DNA of 11,300 nucleotides from DASZGI01 sp035938995 (GCF_035938995.1 NZ_DASZGI010000026.1:1-11300), one strand, 5' to 3'. Numbered from the stretch's first letter, positions 1 through 7,271 are shown. Notes: generated from the letters alone by a model not told the origin. Numbers and translations are program-made.

Positions 1-104
1 GTCGTCACAGCGGGGCAAGGCATTCTGTCGGGCGCCGCGCCGTCGTGCAACGGCTTATCGGGTCCTCCCGTCCCCGCGGCGGGGCATCATTCACACTGGA
101 TGCC

Positions 105-133
105 TGGACGAGCGCACAGTTAGCGGGTATGAC
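105..133 (+). promoter_or_regulatory. Possible sigma-70-type promoter for the DHFR-family gene
   Basis: A TGGACG hexamer (105-110) and a TATGAC hexamer (128-133) are separated by exactly 17 bases. Each matches 4 of 6 positions of the TTGACA and TATAAT consensus. Transcription would begin near 140, just upstream of the AAGGAGG at 146-152 and the ATG at 163. The call rests on pattern matching only. The rest of 1-104 shows no coding signal I trust. Confidence 0.4.
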
Positions 134-162
134 CCGAACGGGCACAAGGAGGTCCGGGCTTC

Positions 163-717
163 ATGAGGAAGTTGATCGAGTCCACGCACGTCTCGCTCGG
201 CGGAGAGATCGGCTCGCCGCAGAACTGGGCGTTCCCCTATCTGGACGACGACCACATGCACTATGCGACCGAGTTGCTGGAGTCGGCCGACGCGCTGCTG
301 CTGGGGCGCCGCACCTACGAGGGGCTCTCGGCCGCCTACCCGGCCATGGCCTCGACCCCGTTCGTCGACCGGATCAACGCGATCCCTAAGTTCGTCGCGT
401 CCACGACGCTGAAAGAGGCCGCCTGGAACGCCACGATCATCCCCGGCGACGTCGTCGAATTCGTTTCGGACCTCAAGCGCCGGCCGGGAGGCCACCTCGT
501 CAAATACGGCAACGGCCCGCTGGACGAGCCGCTCATGGCGAACAACCTGATCGACGAGTTCCACCTGTTGCTGACGCCCGTCGCGGTGGGAGTGGGCCAG
601 CACCTCTTCGAGGAGATCAAGGACGCTCCGCACCTGACACTGGCGGATGTGCGGCGTTTCGCCAGTGGCGTGCTGCTGCTCATCTACACGCCCAAGGTCG
701 CCGAGGCCGCCGCCTGA
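163..717 (+). CDS. Dihydrofolate reductase family protein (RibD C-terminal-like)
   Basis: This 184-residue protein belongs to the broad DHFR/RibD-C reductase superfamily of NAD(P)H-binding oxidoreductases that are common and mostly uncharacterised in actinobacteria. Visible family signatures are the N-terminal strand MRKLIESTHVSLGG, LGRRTYEGL (residues 47-55), KYGNGPL (114-120) in the nucleotide-binding loop region, and IDEFHLLLTPVAVGVGQHLF (130-149), the typical C-terminal core. Length fits the family at about 180 to 200 residues. The ATG at 163 is preceded by AAGGAGG at 146-152 with a 10-base gap, which fixes the start. It stands alone, and its stop lies 7 bases from the stop of the convergent GNAT gene. 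The substrate cannot be told, and it should not be called a true folate-pathway DHFR without further evidence. Confidence 0.9.
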   Translation: MRKLIESTHVSLGGEIGSPQNWAFPYLDDDHMHYATELLESADALLLGRRTYEGLSAAYPAMASTPFVDRINAIPKFVASTTLKEAAWNATIIPGDVVEFVSDLKRRPGGHLVKYGNGPLDEPLMANNLIDEFHLLLTPVAVGVGQHLFEEIKDAPHLTLADVRRFASGVLLLIYTPKVAEAAA

Positions 718-724
718 AGCGACC

Positions 725-1867
725 TCAGGGTACGAGGGAGAAGCGGAGGAACTTGCCGAGGTCTCGCTCGACTTCGCCTTCCAGCTGCATGCCGAGGCGT
801 CGGGCCACGTTGATGGAGGGCTCGTTCTTGGGGCGTATCAGCGCCACGACGATGCGGCCGGGGGACGCCTTAGCGGCCAGGGCCATGGCGGCGCGGCCAA
901 TTTCGGTGGCGTAGCCGTTGCCCCAGGCACTTGGGCGGAAGCGGTAGTAGAGGTTGATGAATTCCTCGCCGCGCAGGGGCGGGCGCACCCCGCCGAAACC
1001 CAGCACTTCGCCCGATGCGGGGTCTCGCACGGTCCAGTACCCGTAGCCCTCCTCGCGCCAGTGCCTGGCCCACAGCTCGAGCACGGGGCCGGCGGCCGTC
1101 GGGTCGATCATGGGTCCGGCGGGGTTGTGCACGTTGGTGGCCGGGTCGGCGTTGATGGCGAAGTACGCGTCGGCGTCGGTGGGGCTCGGGCGGCACAGCA
1201 GCAGTCGTTCGGTGCGCTGCCAGTACAGGCCGCGCGCGACGCCGCGCGGCAGGCTCGCGCCGGCGCCGGCCGGGAATGAGCCGAGCAGGTCGAGTCCGGC
1301 CGGGCGGTCGAGCTCGCGGCACATGGTCAGCACGTCGTGCCGGGTCCGCTCCACGGCGACGGCGTTGGGCAGCAGGCCGGTGCGCCGGAAGCCGAGGTTT
1401 TCGTAGACGGCGATCGCGCCGTGGTTGTTGCCGCGCACCTCGAGGCTGAGCACTTCGACGCCCTGCGCCTGCGCGTCGGCCGCGACGGCCTCGATCAGGG
1501 TCCGCGCCACCCCGGCTCCGCGCGCGTTCTCCACGACGGCCAGGCGGTCGAGTTCCGCGTGTACCCGGCGCGTCGGATAAGGGCTGCGCCGCCATTGTGC
1601 GGTCCCGATCACGCTTCCCTCGGCCCGCACCGCGACGGCGAGCCCGGCGTCGCCGCGGCCGGCCTCGGCGAGGAGATCCGCCAGATACGCGCGGTATTCG
1701 CGTTCGGTGACGGTCGGGGCGAGGCCGAGCGCTTCGCCCCGCGCGGCGGCGGCCACGAGGAGGGACGCGATCGGGGCGAGGACTTCGCCGGAAGGGCGCG
1801 GCGCGTCGGCCACGTTCCCCTCGCCGACCATGAACACGCTGAATGCGGCGCGTCGCTCCAACCCCAT
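725..1867 (-). CDS. Tandem GNAT-domain N-acetyltransferase (two GNAT domains)
   Basis: The 380-residue protein carries two GNAT acetyltransferase domains. The first spans about residues 15-187: strand VIGTAQW (86-92), LDRLAVVENARGAGVARTLI (106-125) with the acetyl-CoA pyrophosphate-binding RGAGVA, and NNHGAIAVYENLGF (147-160). The second spans about 215-380 and resembles the RimJ/RimL group: TERLLLCRPSPTDADAYF (219-236), YYRFRPSAWGNGYATEIGRA (307-326) with the CoA-binding WGNGYA, and NEPSINVARRLGM (348-360). GNAT enzymes transfer acetyl from acetyl-CoA to amines. The acceptors here cannot be inferred. Both CoA-binding loops look intact, so both halves may be active. A -10-like TATGAT lies 6 bases before the ATG at 1867, suggesting a leaderless message; no convincing Shine-Dalgarno is present. 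ATG at residue 13 is an alternative start. Confidence 0.88.
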   Translation of the reverse strand: MGLERRAAFSVFMVGEGNVADAPRPSGEVLAPIASLLVAAAARGEALGLAPTVTEREYRAYLADLLAEAGRGDAGLAVAVRAEGSVIGTAQWRRSPYPTRRVHAELDRLAVVENARGAGVARTLIEAVAADAQAQGVEVLSLEVRGNNHGAIAVYENLGFRRTGLLPNAVAVERTRHDVLTMCRELDRPAGLDLLGSFPAGAGASLPRGVARGLYWQRTERLLLCRPSPTDADAYFAINADPATNVHNPAGPMIDPTAAGPVLELWARHWREEGYGYWTVRDPASGEVLGFGGVRPPLRGEEFINLYYRFRPSAWGNGYATEIGRAAMALAAKASPGRIVVALIRPKNEPSINVARRLGMQLEGEVERDLGKFLRFSLVP

Positions 1868-1873
1868 TACGCG

Positions 1874-1879
1874 ATCATA
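1874..1879 (-). promoter_or_regulatory. -10 element (TATGAT), candidate leaderless promoter for the GNAT gene
   Basis: On the minus strand TATGAT (1879 down to 1874) matches TATAAT at 5 of 6 positions. It is followed by 6 bases and then the ATG at 1867, so the transcript would start at or next to the start codon. No clear -35 is visible. Leaderless genes of this design are common in actinobacteria. Confidence 0.45.
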
Positions 1880-1947
1880 TGCCTCGCAGACACCAAGCTT
1901 CCTGCGCAGTCAGGAATATTCGCGGAGGACAGCCTGTTGGAGTGGAC

Positions 1948-2649
1948 GTGAAGGTTGAGATTTACAGCGACATCGCCTGCCCTTGGTGCTACATCGGGAA
2001 GCATCGGTTCGAGCGCGCGCTCGCCGCGTTCCCCGACGCGGACTCGGTGGAGGTCGTCTACCGCCCGTATCAGCTCGATCCCGGCGCTCCCGAACAGGCG
2101 TCCTCGCACCGCGCCTATCTCGACAGTCGCTACGGCCCTGGCTCGGCAGCGATGGACGCGCGCGTCGCCGAGATCGGCGCGGCGGAGGGCATCGCGTTCG
2201 ACTTCGACGACGCCCTCCACGTCAACACGCTGAACGGCCACCGGCTGCTGCGCCTCGCCGCCCTCAAGTACGGCCCGACGACTCAGGCGCAGCTGAAGGA
2301 AAAACTCTTCGCCGCGCGGTTCGCGAACGGTGGCAACGTGGGCGATCTCGATCAGCTCGCCGACCTCGCCGCCGAGGTCGGGATCGACCGCGAGCGCGCC
2401 GCCGCGTATCTGGCCTCGGACGAGGGTGCCAAGGCGGTTCGCGAAGAGATCGCTCACGCCCGTGCGCTCGGCATCACGTCCGTGCCGACGTTCGTCTTCG
2501 AAGGCACGTGGGCGGTGTCCGGCGCCCAGGAGGCGAGCACCTTCCTGCAGGTCCTGGAGCAGGTGGCCGCCGAGCCCGGCGTCAGCGTTCGTGAAGATGC
2601 TGGGGAAAGCGAAGCGGACGCGTGCGCGGACGGAACCTGCGAGGTCTGA
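1948..2649 (+). CDS. DsbA-family oxidoreductase, FrnE-like (thioredoxin fold)
   Basis: The 233-residue protein is a cytoplasmic-type DsbA/FrnE family thiol oxidoreductase: no signal peptide precedes the domain. The N-terminal strand VKVEIYSDIACPWCYIGK contains the CPWC active site (C11, C14). The central helical insertion follows, and ITSVPTFVF supplies the cis-proline (P180) that faces the active site. A second cysteine pair lies at the extreme C-terminus (C226 and C231 in CADGTCEV). The family catalyses disulfide exchange or related redox steps; the substrate is unknown. The start is not certain. GTG at 1948 matches where relatives begin, with a weak GGAG (1939-1942) 5 bases upstream. GTG at 1942 with GGAGGA at 1924-1929 is nearly as good and adds two residues. 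The open frame reaches back to 1843, but that part has no domain content. It is divergent from the GNAT gene and ends 2 bases from the convergent der. Confidence 0.92.
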   Translation: MKVEIYSDIACPWCYIGKHRFERALAAFPDADSVEVVYRPYQLDPGAPEQASSHRAYLDSRYGPGSAAMDARVAEIGAAEGIAFDFDDALHVNTLNGHRLLRLAALKYGPTTQAQLKEKLFAARFANGGNVGDLDQLADLAAEVGIDRERAAAYLASDEGAKAVREEIAHARALGITSVPTFVFEGTWAVSGAQEASTFLQVLEQVAAEPGVSVREDAGESEADACADGTCEV

Positions 2650-2651
2650 CG

Positions 2652-4115
2652 CTACTTCTTGGTGCGGCCGCGCTTCTCGCGCACCCGCACCGAGATCTCG
2701 ATGGGCGCGCCGACGAAGCCGAACTCCTCGCGCAGCCGCCGCTCGACGAAGCGCCGGTATCCGGCCTCGAGGAATCCCGAGGCGAACAGCACGAACCGCG
2801 GGGGCCGCGTCGAGGCCTGCGTCGCGAACAGGATCCGCGGCTGCTTTCCGCCGCGCACCGGGTGCGGATGCTCGGCCACCAGCGCGCCGAGGAAGGCGTT
2901 GAGCTTCGCGGTGGACACGCGGGTGTCCCAGCCCTCCAGCGCCGCCTCGATCGCCGGGACCAGTTTCTCCATGTGCCGTCCGCTCTGGGCGGAGATGTTC
3001 ACCCGCGGCGCCCAGGTCACCTGCACCAGGTCCTGCTCGATCTCCCGCTCTAGGTAGAAGCGGCGCTCCTCGTCGAGCATGTCCCACTTGTTGTAGGCGA
3101 TCACCAGCGCCCGTCCGGCCTCGATGACCTTCGAGACGATGCGGGTGTCCTGCTCGGCCATCCGCTCGCTGGCGTCGATCAGCACCACTGCGACCTCCGC
3201 CTTCTCGATCGCGGCGGCGGTGCGCAGCGACGCGTAGTAGTCCGCGCCGTAGGTCTGGTGCACGCGGCGGCGGATGCCTGCGGTGTCCACGAAGCGCCAC
3301 GTTTTGCCGCCGAGCTCGATCAGCTCGTCGACCGGGTCGCGGGTGGTGCCCGCGACCGCGTCCACGACCACGCGCTCCTCCCCCGCGAGTCTGTTCAGCA
3401 GCGAGGACTTGCCCACGTTGGGCTTGCCGACCAGCGCCACCCGGCGCGGTCCGCCGCCGACTACCCCTACCGTGTCCGCGGGCGGTTCGGGCAGCGCGGC
3501 GAGCACCGCGTCGAGCAGGTCGCCGCTACCCCGGCCGTGCATCGCGGAGACCGGGTGCGGCTCGCCGAGGCCGAGCGACCACAGCGACGCGGCCTCCAGC
3601 TCCTGCTGCTGGTTGTCGACCTTGTTCGCGGCCAGGACCACCGGCTTCTTCGCCCGCCGCAGCACCCGCACGAACGCCTCGTCGGTGTTCGTCATCCCGA
3701 CCGTGGCGTCGACCACGAGCACCACCGCGTCGGCCAGTTCGACCGCGATCTCGGCCTGCTCGGCGACGCGCGCGTCCATGCCCTCGACGTCGACCTCCCA
3801 GCCGCCGGTGTCCACCACGGTGAACCGCCGTCCGGCCCAGGTCGCGTCGTAGTAGACCCGGTCGCGGGTGACCCCGGGCACGTCCTGCACGACCGCTTCG
3901 CGCCGCCCGAGGATCCGGTTGACCAGCGTCGACTTGCCCACGTTGGGGCGCCCCACCACGGCCAGGACGGGGAGCGGCGCGGACGCGCCGGACTGCGCGC
4001 CGTCCTGGTCGAAGCCGTCCGGCAGCGGCTCGGCGTTGCCGAACTCGTCGACGAACTCGCTCGGGTCGAACGGCGCGTCCAAGTCGTCGTCGAACGCGTC
4101 GTGTTCCACAGTCAT
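2652..4115 (-). CDS. der: Ribosome-assembly GTPase Der (EngA)
   Basis: Der is a tandem GTPase that binds the 50S subunit during late ribosome maturation. The 487 residues show an acidic, probably disordered N-terminal extension (1-48), often seen in actinobacterial Der. G domain 1 follows (GRPNVGKS 55-62, DTGG 102-105, NKVD 164-167), then G domain 2 (GKPNVGKS 230-237, DTAG 277-280, NKWD 342-345). The C-terminal KH-like domain is about residues 395-487, with a basic end KRGRTKK. All G motifs of both domains are present, so it should be active. ATG at 4115 follows a GGA-containing ribosome site with about 8 bases spacing, and lies 12 bases after the reconstructed plsC stop. It is the last gene of the aroH-tyrA-cmk-plsC-der unit. 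Its stop is 2 bases from the convergent DsbA-family gene, and no terminator hairpin fits between them. Confidence 0.97.
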   Translation of the reverse strand: MTVEHDAFDDDLDAPFDPSEFVDEFGNAEPLPDGFDQDGAQSGASAPLPVLAVVGRPNVGKSTLVNRILGRREAVVQDVPGVTRDRVYYDATWAGRRFTVVDTGGWEVDVEGMDARVAEQAEIAVELADAVVLVVDATVGMTNTDEAFVRVLRRAKKPVVLAANKVDNQQQELEAASLWSLGLGEPHPVSAMHGRGSGDLLDAVLAALPEPPADTVGVVGGGPRRVALVGKPNVGKSSLLNRLAGEERVVVDAVAGTTRDPVDELIELGGKTWRFVDTAGIRRRVHQTYGADYYASLRTAAAIEKAEVAVVLIDASERMAEQDTRIVSKVIEAGRALVIAYNKWDMLDEERRFYLEREIEQDLVQVTWAPRVNISAQSGRHMEKLVPAIEAALEGWDTRVSTAKLNAFLGALVAEHPHPVRGGKQPRILFATQASTRPPRFVLFASGFLEAGYRRFVERRLREEFGFVGAPIEISVRVREKRGRTKK

Positions 4116-4127
4116 GCCCGGTCGTCC

Positions 4128-4824
4128 TTACGTTGTTTCGTGCTGGAGCGCGTCGGCCGCCGCCCGGCCGGTCGCGCGGCGCGCCTGTTCGACGTGTGCG
4201 CGCAAGGCCGCGCGCAGCGTCTCGCTCGCCTCGACCACCGCGCCCGGCCTTGCCGCTCACGGCTGCCGGACCGAGGTCGATCGGAGGGCCGTAGACCAGG
4301 TCGATGCGGGCCCGAAACCGCGGCAGCGCGCGGATCGAGCGGCCGCGCTCGCTCGAGCCGAGGCACGCCACCGGCACCACGGGAGCCCGGGAGCGCAGCG
4401 CGAAGTACGCCAGTCCATTGTGCATGGTGTCGAAGTCCCCGGCGGACCGCGTGCCTTCGGGGAACACCCCGAGCACGCCGCCTTGTTCCAGGGCGCCGAG
4501 CGCCGCGAGTACCGCGGCGCGGTCGGTCGCGGCCCGGTCCACGCTGATCTGGCCGAGCCAGTGCAGCGCCGGGTCGAGCGGTCCGCGGAACATCTCGCGC
4601 TTGACCATGAAGTGCACCGGACGGGGCGAGAGGCCGACGATCAGCGGGCCGTCGAGGAATCCAGAGTGATTTCCGGCCAGGATGACGGGTCCGGTGGCCG
4701 GGACGTGCTCCCGGCCGTGCAGCCGGATCCGCCAGAACGGCCGCAGCACGAACGGCCCGATCCGGCGCGCCCGCACCGCGCCGCGGGGATCGACGCTGTG
4801 GCGTGCAGGGGCGGCGGCGCTCAT
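4128..4824 (-). pseudogene. plsC: 1-acylglycerol-3-phosphate acyltransferase (PlsC family), frameshifted
   Basis: PlsC-type enzymes acylate lysophosphatidic acid to phosphatidic acid at the membrane. From ATG 4824 the frame gives the full acyltransferase core: NHSGFLD (52-58, the catalytic HX4D motif), FPEGTR (121-126) and VPVACLGS (150-157). After residue about 194 (SGKAG, near 4243) this frame loses family character, turns Arg/Gly-rich and runs open deep into der. Shifting by one base from 4241 instead gives a helix starting AVVEASETLRAALRAHVEQA, like PlsC C-termini, and a TAA at 4130-4128, 12 bases before der. Removing one G of GGG at 4243-4245 restores a 231-residue protein of normal length. 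The ATG overlaps the cmk stop as TGATG (4826-4822), indicating translational coupling. The cause may be a sequence error or a real lesion; because all catalytic motifs precede the shift, an altered but active enzyme is also conceivable. Confidence 0.85.
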
Positions 4825-5501
4825 CAGCGCCCGGCCTGAGCCAGATCGACGACGCGGTCGATGGCCTGGGCGAGGGTGAGGTTCGTGGCGTCCACGAGCA
4901 CGGCCCCCGGTGCGGCGTCGAGCGGCCGGGTGGTCTTCGCGTCCTCGGCGTCCCGGCGGGACAGGGCGGCCAGGGTGTCCGCAGCCACGTCGGCCAGTTC
5001 GGCGCTGCGCCGTGCCGCCCGGGCCTCGGCCGACGCCGTGAGATAGACCTTGCACTGCGCCTGCGGCCACACCACGTCCGCGATGTCCCGCCCCTCGACG
5101 ACGATCCCGATGCCGTCCGCCAGAGCCGCGCGGATGATCTCCCGCTGGAGCGTGATCAGCCGGTCGCGCACCGGCTGGACGGCCGCGACGGCCGACACGG
5201 ACGCGGTCACCCGGGCGGAGCGAACCGCGACCGCCACGTCCTCGCCGTCCACGCAGATCGCCGGATCCGCCGGATCGGTGCCCGACTCGACGCGCGGCTT
5301 GGCGCTGGCCGCGGCCACTGCGGCCGGGTCCGCGATGTCGACGCCGGCCTGCAGCATCCACCAGGTCATGGCGCGGTATTGGGCGCCGGTGTCCAGATAG
5401 CGCAGCCCCAACCGGGCCGCCGCACCCCTCGACACGCTCGACTTTCCCGATCCGGATGGCCCGTCCAACGCCACCACGATCGCCCTGTCCGCCACGCCCA
5501 C
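4824..5501 (-). CDS. cmk: Cytidylate kinase
   Basis: Cmk phosphorylates CMP/dCMP to the diphosphates using ATP, in pyrimidine nucleotide recycling. The 225-residue protein has the P-loop GPSGSGKSS (14-22), YLDTGAQYRAMTW (35-47) for nucleotide-base binding, VVEGRDI (134-140) and RDAEDAKTTRPL (183-194), the equivalent of the lid-region RD..D motif. Length is normal for bacterial Cmk. The start is GTG 5501 with AGGA 8 bases upstream; GTG 5495 is a possible alternative two residues in. It overlaps plsC by one base (TGATG), so these two are translationally coupled. A 79-base gap separates it from tyrA and could hold a weak internal promoter. In many actinobacteria cmk sits directly before plsC and der, as here. 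Confidence 0.96.
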   Translation of the reverse strand: MGVADRAIVVALDGPSGSGKSSVSRGAAARLGLRYLDTGAQYRAMTWWMLQAGVDIADPAAVAAASAKPRVESGTDPADPAICVDGEDVAVAVRSARVTASVSAVAAVQPVRDRLITLQREIIRAALADGIGIVVEGRDIADVVWPQAQCKVYLTASAEARAARRSAELADVAADTLAALSRRDAEDAKTTRPLDAAPGAVLVDATNLTLAQAIDRVVDLAQAGR

Positions 5502-5538
5502 GCCCCTGTTCCTGCCGCCGCAGTACTCGATCCGGACA

Positions 5539-5565
5539 ACCTTATCGGTGCGCGAAGGTCGCCAA
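5539..5565 (-). promoter_or_regulatory. Weak candidate internal promoter for cmk-plsC-der
   Basis: In the 79-base tyrA-cmk gap the minus strand shows TTGGCG (5565-5560) and TAAGGT (5544-5539) with a 15-base spacer, shorter than ideal. TAAGGT fits the actinobacterial TANNNT -10 pattern. It would allow cmk, plsC and der to be expressed independently of the aromatic genes. Chance occurrence is quite possible. Confidence 0.25.
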
Positions 5566-5580
5566 GACCGCGTCAGATGC

Positions 5581-6666
5581 TCAGCGCTGCACGTCCCAGC
5601 CGCGCTCGGTCAGCCGCTGGGCCAGCGTGTCCGCCGAGTCCGGCGCGACCTGCAGGGTGACCAGGCCCACCGCCTGGCCCGGCGAGTGCTCGATCCGCAC
5701 GTCCTCGATGTTCACTCCCGCGGCGCCGGCCGCCGCGAAGAGCCGGGCCAGTTCGCCCGGTGCGTCGGAGAGCACCACCGCGACCGCCACGTAGTTCGCG
5801 CGCGGCGCGCCGTGCTTGCCCGGGATGCGCGACTGGCCCGCGTTGCCCCGCCGCAGAAGGTCGACCAGATCGGCTCGGCCGGTGCCCCGCTTTTCCAGGT
5901 CCTGCGCCCCCAGCGCGCGCAGCGCCGCGACGACCTTCGCCAGGTCGGCCGCGTAATCCTCCAGCACATCGGCGACCGCGGTCGAGTTCGCGGTCAGGAT
6001 CTCCTCCCACAGGCGCGGGTCTCCCCCGGCGACTCTGGTCACGTCGCGCACCCCCGGCCCCGCGATCCTGGCCGCGTCCTCGTGGGCGTGCTCGAGCCGG
6101 GCCGCCATGAGCGCGGCGACCACGTGGGGGGTGTGCGAGATGAGCGCGACCGCGTGGTCATGCTCCGCCGCGTCCATGACGACGGGGACGGCGCCGCACA
6201 ACGAGATCAGTTCCAGCGCCCGGTTCAGGGCCTCGCGGCCGGTGGCGCTCGCGGGCGTGAGCACCCAGGGCCGGCCGTCGAACAGGTCGGCGCGGGCGGC
6301 GAGCGGACCGGAGCGCTCGACCCCGGCGAGCGGGTGGCCGCCGATGTACGTCTCAGGATCGACGCCGCGCGCGGCGGCGGCGTGCTGCGGGTCGGCCTTA
6401 ACGGAGGCGACGTCGGTGTACGTGCGGGCCAGCCCGCGTCCCTGCGCCTCGACAAGCACGTCGGCGACGTATGCCGGTGGAACGGCGACGATTGCCAGGT
6501 CGACCCGCTCGGGCGGTGCCCCGACCTCGCCCGCGCCCAGCGACGCGGCGGTGCGGAGGGTGTCCTCGTCCCGGTCGGCCAGGTAGACCCGGACCCCGCG
6601 CCGGTTGAGCGCGAGCGCCGCCGACGTGCCGATCAGCCCGGTGCCGATGATCGCCGCTGTACGCAT
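5581..6666 (-). CDS. tyrA: Prephenate dehydrogenase with C-terminal ACT domain
   Basis: This enzyme oxidatively decarboxylates prephenate to 4-hydroxyphenylpyruvate with NAD(P)+, the committed step to tyrosine. The 361 residues begin with a Rossmann fold (GTGLIGTS 8-15). The signatures HPLAG (111-115) and ISHTPH (176-181) mark the prephenate-binding helical region. An ACT domain occupies about 292-361 (NYVAVAVVLSDAPGELARLF and onward), typical of actinobacterial and Bacillus TyrA and usually a site for amino-acid feedback. There is no fused chorismate mutase; that activity is encoded by the upstream aroH. ATG 6666 has GGGAG about 9 bases before it and lies 29 bases after the aroH stop, so the two are very probably co-transcribed. 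The open frame upstream of 6666 only overlaps aroH and shows no domain. Confidence 0.96.
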   Translation of the reverse strand: MRTAAIIGTGLIGTSAALALNRRGVRVYLADRDEDTLRTAASLGAGEVGAPPERVDLAIVAVPPAYVADVLVEAQGRGLARTYTDVASVKADPQHAAAARGVDPETYIGGHPLAGVERSGPLAARADLFDGRPWVLTPASATGREALNRALELISLCGAVPVVMDAAEHDHAVALISHTPHVVAALMAARLEHAHEDAARIAGPGVRDVTRVAGGDPRLWEEILTANSTAVADVLEDYAADLAKVVAALRALGAQDLEKRGTGRADLVDLLRRGNAGQSRIPGKHGAPRANYVAVAVVLSDAPGELARLFAAAGAAGVNIEDVRIEHSPGQAVGLVTLQVAPDSADTLAQRLTERGWDVQR

Positions 6667-6695
6667 TCTGGCTGCTCCCGCCGCTGGGTCCGACG

Positions 6696-7058
6696 CTATT
6701 GCGCGATGTCGCGGCGCAGCGCCGTGGCGCCGCCGAGGTAGACGTGCTGGACCTCCTGCTTCGAGCGCATCGTCTCGACGTGGGCCAGGATGCGCACCAC
6801 CCGGGGCAGCGCCCCGGGCACCGCGATCTCGGTCGCGCACAGCAGCGGGGTGTCGACCAGGCCCAGCTCGCGCGCCGCGAGTGCGGGGAACTCGCTGATC
6901 AGGTCCGGAGTCGCGGTGAACACGATGGAGATGACGTCGTCCGGGGTCAGCCCGTTCGCCTCGAAGAGCGCGGTGACCAGTTCGGTCGTCGCCTTGAGGA
7001 TCAGATCGCGCTCGTCGGCGTCGACCTGCGCCGCGCCGCGTACCGCTCGTACCGCCAT
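6696..7058 (-). CDS. aroH: Chorismate mutase, AroH (monofunctional, beta-barrel type)
   Basis: AroH converts chorismate to prephenate, feeding tyrosine (via tyrA downstream) and phenylalanine. From ATG 7058 the protein has 120 residues. The catalytic residues of the Bacillus subtilis enzyme line up at almost identical positions: R7 in MAVRAVRG, C74 and E77 in LLCATE, R89 in LPRVVR and Y107 in HVYL. ATG 7058 has a perfect AGGAGG (7067-7072) 8 bases upstream. An in-frame ATG at 7091 would add 11 residues that the family lacks and has a poorer ribosome site. It is the first gene of the leftward unit and faces pyrG across a divergent control region. This trimeric AroH fold is unrelated to the more common helical AroQ type. 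Confidence 0.96.
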   Translation of the reverse strand: MAVRAVRGAAQVDADERDLILKATTELVTALFEANGLTPDDVISIVFTATPDLISEFPALAARELGLVDTPLLCATEIAVPGALPRVVRILAHVETMRSKQEVQHVYLGGATALRRDIAQ

Positions 7059-7066
7059 GGCGATCG

Positions 7067-7072
7067 CCTCCT
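7067..7072 (-). promoter_or_regulatory. Ribosome binding site that fixes the aroH start
   Basis: AGGAGG on the minus strand ends 8 bases before ATG 7058. It selects this start over the upstream in-frame ATG at 7091 and agrees with the family N-terminus MAVRAVRG. Confidence 0.8.
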
Positions 7073-7103
7073 GAGCTCGCCGGTTGGTCATCTGTCCTGC
7101 TTG

Positions 7104-7109
7104 AGCCTA
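7104..7109 (-). promoter_or_regulatory. -10 element candidate for the aroH-tyrA unit
   Basis: TAGGCT on the minus strand (7109 down to 7104) fits TANNNT. Transcription from about 7097 would give a leader of roughly 40 bases before ATG 7058. No good -35 is seen. The 12-bp palindrome at 7128-7139 falls where the -35 would lie. Confidence 0.35.
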
Positions 7110-7127
7110 TCCAGGGTGGCGCGTACG

Positions 7128-7139
7128 CCGCCATGGCGG
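7128..7139. promoter_or_regulatory. 12-bp perfect palindrome, possible operator
   Basis: CCGCCATGGCGG is its own reverse complement. It sits in the aroH-pyrG divergent region, about 20 bases upstream of the aroH -10 candidate, where a bound repressor or activator could act on aroH. The binding protein is unknown. GC-rich palindromes also occur by chance in such DNA. Confidence 0.3.
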
Positions 7140-7172
7140 AACGCGTGAGTCCATTTGGCGAGACGAGGCCCG

Positions 7173-7200
7173 CCTATCGCACCCCGGCGCGCACCTATCG
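7173..7200. repeat. Two CCTATCG direct repeats 21 bp apart
   Basis: CCTATCG occurs at 7173-7179 and again at 7194-7200. The start-to-start distance of 21 bp is two helical turns. A related GCCTATC lies at 7105-7111, where its complement forms the aroH -10. Same-face spacing is what a dimeric or tandem-binding regulator would use, but no known regulator is recognised. Confidence 0.3.
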
Positions 7201-7271
7201 TCGCAGCCTGACGCCCTGTTAGACGCGCAGAAGTCGACCGCGGCAGGACGCGACGAGGCCCGGATCGCTGA

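Noticed and set aside
1867..3300. A 477-residue minus-strand frame across the DsbA-family gene and the der 3' end
   Set aside because: It is a shadow of two real genes on opposite strands, has Arg/Gly/Ala-rich composition and no recognisable motif.
3526..4127. The extended minus-strand frame that continues from plsC into der as one 400-plus-residue product
   Set aside because: Beyond residue 194 it is Arg/Gly-rich with no family resemblance and lies wholly within the der coding sequence in another frame. The PlsC C-terminus is found one base over.
4236..4250. Programmed ribosomal frameshifting in plsC
   Set aside because: No slippery heptamer, stop codon or obvious stimulatory structure at the shift. 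A one-base difference in a short G-run is a simpler explanation.
3258..4547. A 429-residue plus-strand frame opposite der and plsC
   Set aside because: It has antisense-shadow composition and no motif; both real genes on the other strand explain the open frame.
7059..7091. aroH start at the upstream ATG 7091
   Set aside because: The 11 extra residues are not in the family, the ribosome site is poorer, and catalytic Arg numbering fits ATG 7058 with its AGGAGG.
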